Assembly (NCBI GenBank): GCA_035540955.1
Contig: DATLFP010000179.1
Coordinates: 1 to 35,475 of the forward strand
DNA length: 35,475 bases
Origin: DATLFP01 sp035540955
GTDB lineage: Bacteria > Actinomycetota > Acidimicrobiia > Acidimicrobiales > CADCSY01
Direction: 5' to 3'
The notes under the pieces were generated by a model, which saw nothing but the letters and a program-made list of their open reading frames with translations, had not been told where the DNA came from and ran no database searches. Both the position numbers and the translations under genes were made by a program. This document shows positions 14,804 through 21,844 of the stretch, piece after piece (the first letter of the stretch is position 1; each line of letters opens with the position of its first letter).

Positions 14804-15594
14804 ACGGGGCGGGCGTCCCAGGCCTGCTTGCCGGCCTCGACCCACGGGAAGTCGTTGCGCTCGCCCTCGGGGAGGACGACCGGCTCGACCTGGATCTCGT
14901 TGGCCCACGCCCGGCGCACGTGGTCGCTGACGTTCGGCGGCGTCATGTGCAGCGTGCGACAGTGGTGGAAGGTCGCGCCCCCGGGCTCGAGTGGCACCGC
15001 CACGGCGCGAGCCACATCGGCGGGGTCCACGTCGGTCTCGAGCCCGTGCACGGCGGGATCGTCGCCGATGTGGCGATGGGGCCGGACCGGGCCGGTGTGG
15101 GACCCGGGCAGGAAGTGCATGCAGCCGCTCTCGAGCGTCGCCGGGTCGAGCGGGACCCACACGCCGAGGGCGCGGTACGCGAAGCCGGTGTCCCAGTAGG
15201 CCTCGTCCTGGTGCCAGGGCAGCGGGCCGCCGACGTGCGGCGGCTTCAGGATCATGTGGCTCCAGGTCTTGAGCTGGTCGTCGGGCAGGCCGAGCAGCTG
15301 CGACGCGATCACCCGGGCGTTGCGGACGATGTTGGTGTCGCGCAGCTCCGGGTGCTGCAGCTCGGGCATCAGCACCTGGGGGACGAGGTCCTCGCCGTCG
15401 GCGTCGTACTGCCGGGCGAGGTCGAAGTAGCCGCCCTTGAACGCGCCCCGCTTCTCGGCGAACAGCGCGTCGTAGATCGGCCGGATCCACTCGAGCTCCT
15501 CGTCGGTGGTGAGGCGCGGCACCCACGTGTAGCCCTCGGTGTGGAACTGCTCGATCTGGTCGTCCGTCAGCCGGACGTCAAGTCGCTCGGCCAT
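14791..15594 (-). CDS. Phytanoyl-CoA dioxygenase (PhyH) family protein 2
   Basis: The 267-residue product is an Fe(II)/2-oxoglutarate oxygenase. The metal triad is H128 and D130 (WHQDEAYWD) with H216 (CRTLHMTPPN), and R227 or R228 is the probable 2-oxoglutarate contact. The N-terminal DDQIEQFHTEGYTWV is the family's usual opening. ATG 15594 follows the palindrome 15597-15611 by two bases, and TACCAT inside that palindrome lies 9 bases before it, fitting leaderless expression. It is closest in layout to PhyH4: both have FHHCRTLH and LPGSH. Its 3' end overlaps the ribokinase gene by 13 bases. Confidence 0.94.
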   Translation of the reverse strand: MAERLDVRLTDDQIEQFHTEGYTWVPRLTTDEELEWIRPIYDALFAEKRGAFKGGYFDLARQYDADGEDLVPQVLMPELQHPELRDTNIVRNARVIASQLLGLPDDQLKTWSHMILKPPHVGGPLPWHQDEAYWDTGFAYRALGVWVPLDPATLESGCMHFLPGSHTGPVRPHRHIGDDPAVHGLETDVDPADVARAVAVPLEPGGATFHHCRTLHMTPPNVSDHVRRAWANEIQVEPVVLPEGERNDFPWVEAGKQAWDARPVYRS

Positions 15595-15596
15595 CA

Positions 15597-15611
15597 GATA
15601 CCGATGGTATC
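15597..15611. promoter_or_regulatory. Palindromic operator of PhyH2
   Basis: The perfect palindrome reads GATACC-ATC-GGTATC on the minus strand, identical to the site at 3512. It ends two bases before the PhyH2 start codon, and its TACCAT is the likely -10 box. Confidence 0.75.
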
Positions 15612-15636
15612 CGACTCCGCCGCGGTGCGCTGGACT

Positions 15637-15651
15637 GATACCAACAGTATT
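15637..15651 (+). promoter_or_regulatory. Degenerate operator and promoter region of PhyH3
   Basis: GATACC-AAC-AGTATT keeps the left arm and a relaxed right arm. A second CATAC half-site begins 17 bases downstream (15654), in the same register as at 3512/3529, 18364/18381 and 19587/19604. PhyH3 starts at 15695 after a GGGGGAGAG ribosome site. Confidence 0.55.
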
Positions 15652-15694
15652 GCCATACTCGGTGCCGCATCTTCGCACGACCGCAGGGGGAGAG

Positions 15695-16468
15695 ATGACG
15701 CACCGGTTGTCCGACAACGAGCGCGAGGCTCTGGCCCGCGACGGCTACGTGCTGCGCGAGGGGGTGTTCACGCGCGACGAGGTGCGGGAGATCGTCGACG
15801 CCTGCGAGCAGCTCGTGACCGGGCTCGTCGATGGCCGCCAGTCGACGCGCTACCACGTCGGCAGCTACACGTTCGACCCCGATCAGCTCACCGGGTGCAC
15901 CATCAAGTGGGAGGGCGACACCGACGTCGTGCACGGCATCGAGCCGTTCGCCCACCTGTCGCCCGAGCTCGAGAAGTGGGCCTACGACCCCCGCCTCATC
16001 GACCCCTCGATCGACTTCGTCGGCGACCCCGAGCCGGCGCTGTTCACCGAGAAGCTCAACCTCAAGCGTCCCCACCACGGCGGCCCGAACCCGTTCCACC
16101 AGGACCACCCGTACTGGGTGGGGGTGGCCGACGACCCCCTCCGCGTCGTGACCGCCATGCTCTTCCTCGACGACGCGTCGCTCGAGAACGGCACCCTCGA
16201 GGTCATCCCCGGCAGCCACACGAGCGGCGAGTGGCCGCGGCGCACCGACGCCGACTTCTTCGGTCGCTTCGAGATGGACCCGGCGGCCGCGGAGGGCAAG
16301 CCCACCGTCCCCATCGAGGTCGAGGCGGGCGCGGTGGTCTTCTTCGGCGCGCTGCTCGTGCACAAGTCGAACCCCAACACCTCCGACCGCGACCGCCGAG
16401 CCCTCCTGTACAGCTACCAGCCGAAGGGCTTCACCCACATGCTCGACGTGGTGCGCCGCGGCACCTGA
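15695..16468 (+). CDS. Phytanoyl-CoA dioxygenase (PhyH) family protein 3
   Basis: The 257-residue product is an Fe(II)/2-oxoglutarate oxygenase with triad H135 and D137 (FHQDHPYWV) and H223 (LLVHKSNPN); R235 probably binds 2-oxoglutarate. It is the most divergent of the four: it has HQDHPYW instead of HQDEAxW and the ectoine-hydroxylase-like ending VHKSNPN. The start ATG 15695 has a good Shine-Dalgarno sequence (GGGGGAGAG), so unlike its neighbours it has a leader. It is divergent from PhyH2, with two operator-like sites in the 100-base gap. It ends 4 bases from the convergent esterase gene. Confidence 0.94.
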   Translation: MTHRLSDNEREALARDGYVLREGVFTRDEVREIVDACEQLVTGLVDGRQSTRYHVGSYTFDPDQLTGCTIKWEGDTDVVHGIEPFAHLSPELEKWAYDPRLIDPSIDFVGDPEPALFTEKLNLKRPHHGGPNPFHQDHPYWVGVADDPLRVVTAMLFLDDASLENGTLEVIPGSHTSGEWPRRTDADFFGRFEMDPAAAEGKPTVPIEVEAGAVVFFGALLVHKSNPNTSDRDRRALLYSYQPKGFTHMLDVVRRGT

Positions 16469-16472
16469 GGGG

Positions 16473-17249
16473 TCAGCCGAGGGCGAAGGTGAGGGCGGCG
16501 GCGAGGTGGGCGGTCCAGTAGCCCCACTCGTGGCCGCCGTCGTGCTCGACGTAGTCGTGGTCGATCCCGCCACCGTCGAGCGCGGCATGCAGGGCCCGGT
16601 TGTGGTCGATCAGCGGATCGCTCGAGCCGCAGTCGAAGCGGATGCGCGGCAGCGCCGGCGCCGCTCGCATGGCGTCGATGACCGACCGGTCGGCGTCGTC
16701 GACGTCGTAGGCGCTGATGTCGCCCACGAACAGCCGCATCTGCTCGAAGTCGGTGATCGACGACATGCCGTTCACCGCGTGCACCCGCTCGGGATGACGG
16801 GCCCCGAGGAGCAGCGCGCCGAACCCGCCCATCGACAGGCCGACGAGGGCGATCGGCGCGTCGGGGTCGACGCCGGGCAGGGCCATGGCCGCCAGCCGCG
16901 GCACCTCGTCGAGGATCCACGACGCGAAGTCACCGCCGCGGTGGGGCACGTAGCCGCTGCCGAGCCCGAAGAGGCCGTCGCTCGGCATGGCGAGGGCGAT
17001 GGGCCGGTCGAGCGCGGCGGCCGTGCGGTGGGCCCCGGCCTTGTGGGCCCACGCCCAGTGCGAGCCGTACACGCCGTGCAGGAGGATCACGAGCGGCACC
17101 GGCTCGGCGGTGGCGCCGACCGGCGTCGACCAGAACGTGGCGTCGCCCCGGCGGCCGAGGGCGCGGCTGTTGGCGGTGGCGTGCCGGAGCCCCTCGCACT
17201 CGTAGGCGGGATCGGAGAGCTCGACCGGGAAGAGCTCGGCATCAGCCAA
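16473..17249 (-). CDS. Esterase D/antigen-85-type alpha/beta hydrolase (putative esterase, PF00756-like)
   Basis: The 258-residue product has the nucleophile elbow GLSMGG (S139), D211 in CGSSDPL and H240 in DGGHEWGYW, the arrangement of the esterase-D family. LVILLHGVYGS at 53-63 supplies the oxyanion hole. There is no signal peptide, so it is cytosolic. No ATG is suitably placed; TTG 17249 overlaps the end of the dehydrogenase gene by 8 bases, indicating coupled translation. In many bacteria an esterase D (S-formylglutathione hydrolase) is paired with a zinc dehydrogenase for formaldehyde removal. The pairing here is similar, but the specificity is not proven by sequence. Confidence 0.88.
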   Translation of the reverse strand: MADAELFPVELSDPAYECEGLRHATANSRALGRRGDATFWSTPVGATAEPVPLVILLHGVYGSHWAWAHKAGAHRTAAALDRPIALAMPSDGLFGLGSGYVPHRGGDFASWILDEVPRLAAMALPGVDPDAPIALVGLSMGGFGALLLGARHPERVHAVNGMSSITDFEQMRLFVGDISAYDVDDADRSVIDAMRAAPALPRIRFDCGSSDPLIDHNRALHAALDGGGIDHDYVEHDGGHEWGYWTAHLAAALTFALG

Positions 17250-18354
17250 GGGTGATGACCCCCTTCGCGTTGCGACCGGCGAGGAGGTCGTCGAACGCCG
17301 CGTCGACGTCGTCGATCGGGTACATGCGGGTGACGAGCTCGTCGAGCAGCAGGTCGCCCCGTCGGTAGAGGTCGAAGATGCGGGGGAAGTCGCGCGCCGG
17401 CCGACACTGGCCGTAGAGGGGGTTGATGTAGGTCTTGTCCCACTCGAACAGCTGCATGTCGACCGTGATCTCCTGCTCGATGCCACTCACGGCCACGGCG
17501 GTGCCGCCGTGGCGGATCATCCGCAGCGGCGCGGCGCCGAGGGCGGGCACCGCCGTGCACTCGAAGGCGTAGTCGGCGCCGCGGCCACTGGTCAGCGCCC
17601 GAACCTGCTCGGCGACCCCGGACAGGTCCCGGTCGCCGTCGTCGGGGGCGATGACATCCGTGGCGCCGAACCGCTCGGCCATGGCCCGGCGGTCGGCCTT
17701 GGGGTCGACGCCGACGATGCGCGCCGCGCCGCTGATGCGGGCGCCCTGGATCACGTTGAGCCCGACGCCGCCGCACCCGAGCACCACCACCGACGAGCCC
17801 GGCTCGACGCGGGCGGCGTTGACCGCGGAGCCGTACCCGGTCATGACCCCGCAACCGACGATGCACGCCGAGGTGAACGGGATCCCCTCGGGCAGCGGCA
17901 CCACCGCCTCCCGGCGCACGAGCGCGAGCGTCGACATGGTGCCGAGGGCGAACGCCTGCACGATCGCCCGCCCGCCGGCACGGGTGCCACCGAGGTGGGC
18001 GTGACCGCCGAGCCCGGCGGTGAGGGGGGAGTGGCGCTCGCAGAGGTGGTGGTTGCCCTCCGTGCACTGGAAGCACGTCCCGCACGGGAGCGACCACGAG
18101 AGGAGCACGGGGTCGCCGGCGGCGAGGTCGCTGACGCCCTCGCCCGTGGCCGCCACCACGCCGGCGCCCTCGTGGCCGAGCACGAGCGGGACCGGTGCCG
18201 CCAGCAGATCGTGGTCGGTGTGGCAGACCCCCGACGCGCGGAGCTCGACGAGCACCTCGCCGGCGGCGGGGTCCTCGACCTCGATCTCGGTGACGGCGAA
18301 GCCGCCGACGCCATCGCTGACGACGGCTCGTCCGGTGGGCACGGGCGAGACCAT
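17242..18354 (-). CDS. Zinc-dependent medium-chain alcohol dehydrogenase
   Basis: The 370-residue product has catalytic zinc ligands C44 (GVCHTDHD), H61-E62 (GHEGAG) and C168 (VGCGV). The structural zinc loop has C91, C94, C97 and C105, and the Rossmann motif GCGGVG is at 193-198, followed by VGVDPKADR, whose aspartate suggests NAD. The length and the GQCRPARDFPRIFDLYRRG segment resemble class III-like and actinobacterial (NDMA- or mycothiol-dependent) dehydrogenases. The ATG at 18354 lies 9 bases from the operator-like sequence driving the divergent PhyH4 gene, so both could be co-regulated. The esterase gene follows in an overlapping arrangement. Confidence 0.94.
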   Translation of the reverse strand: MVSPVPTGRAVVSDGVGGFAVTEIEVEDPAAGEVLVELRASGVCHTDHDLLAAPVPLVLGHEGAGVVAATGEGVSDLAAGDPVLLSWSLPCGTCFQCTEGNHHLCERHSPLTAGLGGHAHLGGTRAGGRAIVQAFALGTMSTLALVRREAVVPLPEGIPFTSACIVGCGVMTGYGSAVNAARVEPGSSVVVLGCGGVGLNVIQGARISGAARIVGVDPKADRRAMAERFGATDVIAPDDGDRDLSGVAEQVRALTSGRGADYAFECTAVPALGAAPLRMIRHGGTAVAVSGIEQEITVDMQLFEWDKTYINPLYGQCRPARDFPRIFDLYRRGDLLLDELVTRMYPIDDVDAAFDDLLAGRNAKGVITLG

Positions 18355-18363
18355 AGCCCTGCC

Positions 18364-18395
18364 GATACCGCCGATATTGCGATACTGTCGGTGTC
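18364..18395 (+). promoter_or_regulatory. Tandem degenerate operators and leaderless promoter of PhyH4
   Basis: Two operator-like 15-mers lie 17 bases apart: GATACC-GCC-GATATT (18364-18378) and GATACT-GTC-GGTGTC (18381-18395). The second contains TACTGT (18383-18388), a TANNNT -10 box ending 7 bases before the GTG start at 18396, and it touches that start codon. Confidence 0.65.
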
Positions 18396-19172
18396 GTGAC
18401 GCTGGCGCCGGATGTCCCGAACGTGTCCCTGTCCGACGAAGAGGTCGCCCACTTCCGGGAGCAGGGCTTCCTCCGCATCGATCGCATCACCTCCGACGGC
18501 GAGGTGGAGCGCCTGCGCGAGCTGTACGACCAGGTCATGGCCGACACCAGCGCGTGGCGGCTCGTCTACGAGGGCGACAAGGCCGACGGCGCGGTCATCG
18601 ACCAGGTGTTCCTCCCCGAGCTGCAGGCCCCCGAGATGGGCGACACCGGCTACTTCCGGAACGGCAAGCGGCTCGCCGCCGCCCTGCTCGGCATCGCCGA
18701 GGAGGAGGTCGTGCCCGGCGGGCTCATGCTCATCTACAAGCCGCCGACCGGTGGGCGGGCGGCGCCGTGGCACCAGGACGAGGCGTTCTGGAACGACCGC
18801 AACCACCTGCGGTGCAACAGCCTGTCGGTGTGGATGCCCCTCGACGACGCCGTCGTCGAGAGCGGGGCCATGCAGTTCCTGCCCGGCAGCCACCGCAACG
18901 ACGTACTCCGCCACCGGGCGGCACCCGGCGAGCCGCTCGAGGTCGACGAGCCCGTCGACCGTGCCGCCGCCGTGCCGTGTCCGCTCCCGGCCGGCGGGGC
19001 GACCTTCCACCACTGCCGGACGCTGCACCACACGGCCCCCAACACGAGCGGCCGCCCGCGGCGGGCGATGACGACGATCTTCCACGGACCCGCCGAGGCC
19101 CGCCCCACGCCCCTCGACAAGCCGTGGATCGCCGGGCTCGAGGCGCCGCGCCAGGGCGTGGTGCGGGGCTGA
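18396..19172 (+). CDS. Phytanoyl-CoA dioxygenase (PhyH) family protein 4
   Basis: The 258-residue product is an Fe(II)/2-oxoglutarate oxygenase: H126 and D128 (WHQDEAFWND), H211 (CRTLHHTAPN), with R222 or R223 for 2-oxoglutarate. MLIYKPPTGG just before the metal site is typical of the family. GTG 18396 is set by the leaderless promoter ending 7 bases upstream. It is most like PhyH2 in its central and C-terminal motifs. It is divergent from the zinc dehydrogenase, which could oxidise the alcohol such an enzyme forms; that link is inferred from position. Confidence 0.94.
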   Translation: MTLAPDVPNVSLSDEEVAHFREQGFLRIDRITSDGEVERLRELYDQVMADTSAWRLVYEGDKADGAVIDQVFLPELQAPEMGDTGYFRNGKRLAAALLGIAEEEVVPGGLMLIYKPPTGGRAAPWHQDEAFWNDRNHLRCNSLSVWMPLDDAVVESGAMQFLPGSHRNDVLRHRAAPGEPLEVDEPVDRAAAVPCPLPAGGATFHHCRTLHHTAPNTSGRPRRAMTTIFHGPAEARPTPLDKPWIAGLEAPRQGVVRG

Positions 19173-19232
19173 TCGCCGGAGAGGACGCCCGGGAGCAGCG
19201 CCCGCGACCGGGCTTGGTGCGAGGATCAGCCC

Positions 19233-19565
19233 GTGCGGTGGGTGTTGGGCATCTGGATCGCGGTCGCGCTGGTCGCCGGCGCCACCGCGGCCGTGGCCGC
19301 GGGCGGCCCCACCCGCTTCGGTGAGGACGCCGCCCGCCGCTGCGGTGAGGGCGCGGCGCGCGTCGCCGGGCTCCGCCCGCACGCGGCGTCGGCCCGCCTC
19401 GACGGGAGCACGTGGCGGGTGGCGGTGGCGACCGACTCGGGGGTGTTCGGCATGCTCGTGCGGGACGCCGATCGGCTGATCCTCGACGTGCGCCTCACCG
19501 GCCCCGGCGGGCCGACGCGTCTCCAGCGCGACGCCCGTCTCGCCGTGTTCGAGCGGGGCTGCTGA
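19233..19565 (+). CDS. Small exported or membrane-anchored protein of unknown function
   Basis: The 110-residue product starts at GTG 19233. Residues 3-24 (WVLGIWIAVALVAGATAAVAAG) form a hydrophobic signal or anchor. The rest is a small soluble domain with two cysteines, C37 and a C-terminal C110. I do not recognise a family. It lies 60 bases after PhyH4 and 56 bases before binding protein 2, in the same direction. The coding call rests on the plausible signal sequence and the lack of a better frame. Confidence 0.6.
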   Translation: MRWVLGIWIAVALVAGATAAVAAGGPTRFGEDAARRCGEGAARVAGLRPHAASARLDGSTWRVAVATDSGVFGMLVRDADRLILDVRLTGPGGPTRLQRDARLAVFERGC

Positions 19566-19586
19566 GGCCGATCAGCTCGGTTGGCC

Positions 19587-19618
19587 AATACCACGAACAT
19601 TCTCGTACCATCGGTATC
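19587..19618 (+). promoter_or_regulatory. Tandem operator-like sites and promoter of the second transport operon
   Basis: AATACC-ACG-AACATT (19587-19601) is followed 17 bases on by CGTACC-ATC-GGTATC (19604-19618), which has the full right arm and two changes in the left. TACCAT (19606-19611) is a likely -10 box and TTGGCC (19581) a possible -35. The stretch CGGTATCAAG-ATG is identical to that in front of binding protein 1. Confidence 0.65.
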
Positions 19619-19621
19619 AAG

Positions 19622-21289
19622 ATGGGCAAGGGGGTGGGAAGGGGTCGAACGGGGTCGAGGGGCGCGCAGCTCCTCCCCGTCGCCTACCTGCTCGTGGCCA
19701 TGGCCCTGGCGCTGGCCGTGCTCCCCAGCGCCCTGCGCCCGCCGCCCGACGAGGCCAGCGCCTCGGCCCAGCTGTCGCCCGACGCCCCGCCCGACGCCGA
19801 GGCGGAGACGATCATCCAGTCGCTCCAGCAGGCGGCATCGCGCACCGCCGGAGCGTCCGGCAGCGGCGAGCCCCCGCCGACCACCACGGCGCCGCCGCTC
19901 GAGCGCCAGGCCAGCCGGGGCCAGTGCTTCGGCGACCCGCCCCGGCAGACCGAGTCGGCCTACGCCCCGCCGTGCCGGCCGGCGTTCACCGGCGACAACG
20001 GCGGTGCCACCTGGACCAACGTCACCGGCGACGAGGTCCGGGTCGGGTTCTGGCACGCCCTCGGCATGCCCCGGGAGCGAGGGCCGATCTCCGACGATCC
20101 GCCGCCGGGGGAGAGCGCCGTGCATCGCACGGTGCGCGTCATCCAGGCCTACTTCAACGAGCGCTACGAGCTGTCGGGCCGCCGCCTGCGGCTCGTGGCC
20201 ATCGAGGACGACGGCCCCAGCGAGGAGGAGCAGCGGGCCTCGGCGCTGCACGAGGCCGAGGTGAACCGGCTGTTCGCCGCCGTCCACCTCAACTTCCCGT
20301 TCTGCGACGAGCTGACCCGGCGCCAGCTCATGTGCTTCAACGGCAACGGGTTCCAGGACGACGTGTACGAGGAGCACTCGCCGTTCTGGTGGTCGTACCA
20401 GATGGGCCTCGACAAGGTCGATCGCATGGTCGGGGAGTACGTGTGCAAGAAGCTGGTCGGCCGCACCGCCGACTTCGCCCGCGGCGTCCACCAGGGTCGC
20501 CCGCGTCGCATCGGTTACATCGTCGAGTCGTGGGCCAACAACCGCTTCCGCACCTACGAGACGATCCGGCGGTCGGCGCGTGACCACTGCGGGTTCGACG
20601 AGGTCCACGCCGCCAACGTCAACCCTGAAGACCCGGCCCAGATCGGCTCGGCGCTGGCCCAGATGCGGGCCAACGACGTCACCACCATCGTCAACCAGAC
20701 GGGGCTCGTCGCCTCGCTCGTGATGTGGAGCGCGGCCGACTCGCAGGGCTACTTCCCCGAGTGGGTGATGCTCAACAGCTACGGCATGGACTTCGGGGAC
20801 GGCGCCCGGCTCACCGGCAGTCGCCAGCTCGACGGCGTGTTCGGCATGTCGGGCTGGGAGCTGCCGCGGCGGTTCCAGGAGACCGACTGCTACCGGGCGT
20901 ACAAGTCGATCGACCCCGCCAACGCCCCCGACCAGAACTGGTGCCGCCTGAACTGGATCTCCGTCGAGCACATCGTCAACGGGATCCAGGAGGCGGGGCC
21001 CAACCTCACGCCCGAGACCTTCCGCGACGGCCTCTACGACATGCCCCTGCAGGAGGTGCGGGGCCCGTGGGCCATCGGCGGGGGCTACGGGCCCGGCGAC
21101 CACTCCTTCGTCGACGACCTCGCCGAGATCTGGTGGGACTCGAGCTGCGTCGACCCCGACGGCGGCGAGCCCGGGTGCTACCAGCACACCGAAGGGGGCC
21201 GGCGGTGGCGACCGGGCGAGCTCGACGACGTGGTGCGGGTGTTCGACCGGGAGGGCTCGGTGGCCGGCTACGAGCCCGGTCCCCGCTGA
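19622..21289 (+). CDS. Membrane-tethered substrate-binding protein 2
   Basis: The 555-residue product has a transmembrane anchor at about 16-36, a Pro/Ala/Ser-rich stalk to about 105 and a type 1 periplasmic-binding-like domain (VRVGFWHALG, VIQAYFNERYELSGRRLRL, RRIGYIVESWANNR, NDVTTIVNQTG, WSAADSQGYFPEWVMLNSYG). It has many cysteines, suggesting disulfides outside the membrane. The start is fixed by the -10 box and by the context shared with binding protein 1. It has the same architecture as binding protein 1 but little direct similarity in the stalk. It heads the operon encoding LivHM 2 and the triple fusion. Confidence 0.87.
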   Translation: MGKGVGRGRTGSRGAQLLPVAYLLVAMALALAVLPSALRPPPDEASASAQLSPDAPPDAEAETIIQSLQQAASRTAGASGSGEPPPTTTAPPLERQASRGQCFGDPPRQTESAYAPPCRPAFTGDNGGATWTNVTGDEVRVGFWHALGMPRERGPISDDPPPGESAVHRTVRVIQAYFNERYELSGRRLRLVAIEDDGPSEEEQRASALHEAEVNRLFAAVHLNFPFCDELTRRQLMCFNGNGFQDDVYEEHSPFWWSYQMGLDKVDRMVGEYVCKKLVGRTADFARGVHQGRPRRIGYIVESWANNRFRTYETIRRSARDHCGFDEVHAANVNPEDPAQIGSALAQMRANDVTTIVNQTGLVASLVMWSAADSQGYFPEWVMLNSYGMDFGDGARLTGSRQLDGVFGMSGWELPRRFQETDCYRAYKSIDPANAPDQNWCRLNWISVEHIVNGIQEAGPNLTPETFRDGLYDMPLQEVRGPWAIGGGYGPGDHSFVDDLAEIWWDSSCVDPDGGEPGCYQHTEGGRRWRPGELDDVVRVFDREGSVAGYEPGPR

Positions 21290-21723
21290 TGGTCGGTGGC
21301 CACCGGGGGCCGTCGATCGCAACCATCGCGATCGCGTCGGTGCTCGTTGCCGTCGCCGCCGGCGTGGCGGTGGCGGGCCGGGGCGGCGACGCCTCCGGCG
21401 TCCCCGCCGCCGTCGAGGTGCTCGAGGACACCGGACGCTTCACCACCGCCGTCGAGGCCGGCGACGCGCTCGCCGAGGTGGGTGCGCTGCTCCAGCTCGA
21501 CGCCCGTCGGTGCCGCGACCGGGACGTCGCCGGGACCCGCGACTGCGACGGGCTCTTCGCCGCCGCGGCCGCGGCCCAGGTGTTCGCCGCCCACGTGCTC
21601 GGGTGCACCGCCCCCGGCCGCCACGAGGCCCGCATCGGCTTGCTCGCCCACCTGTCCGAGCTCGAGTGGGCTGCCGAGGAGGGCGCGACCCGCCCCCCGC
21701 CCCCGTCCCCGCCGGCGTGCTGA
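21289..21723 (+). CDS. Small exported protein of unknown function
   Basis: The 144-residue product begins on the stop of binding protein 2 (TGATG), implying coupled translation. Residues about 9-32 (SIATIAIASVLVAVAAGVAVAG) form a signal or anchor helix. The mature part is Ala-rich and helical with four cysteines (in RRCRDRD, TRDCDG, LGCTAPG and the C-terminal residue) and a Pro-rich end. I recognise no family. Its conserved place beside a binding protein suggests an accessory of the importer. Confidence 0.65.
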   Translation: MVGGHRGPSIATIAIASVLVAVAAGVAVAGRGGDASGVPAAVEVLEDTGRFTTAVEAGDALAEVGALLQLDARRCRDRDVAGTRDCDGLFAAAAAAQVFAAHVLGCTAPGRHEARIGLLAHLSELEWAAEEGATRPPPPSPPAC

Positions 21724-21772
21724 CGTGACCTTCGACCACCAGCGAGGACTCCGGGCCCTCGGCGCCGAAAAC

Positions 21773-21788
21773 CTGACAGACATGTCAG
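21773..21788. promoter_or_regulatory. Inverted repeat CTGACA-GACA-TGTCAG upstream of the lipoprotein gene
   Basis: This perfect 6+6 inverted repeat with a 4-base spacer lies in the 121-base gap before the lipoprotein gene. It is unlike the GATACC operators. It could be a binding site for a different regulator; there is no clear -10 box beside it. Confidence 0.4.
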
Positions 21789-21844
21789 ATGGGTCGTGTC
21801 CCCCCGAAGGGGCCGGCCGGTCACGGGGTCAGAGAAGAGGTCGG

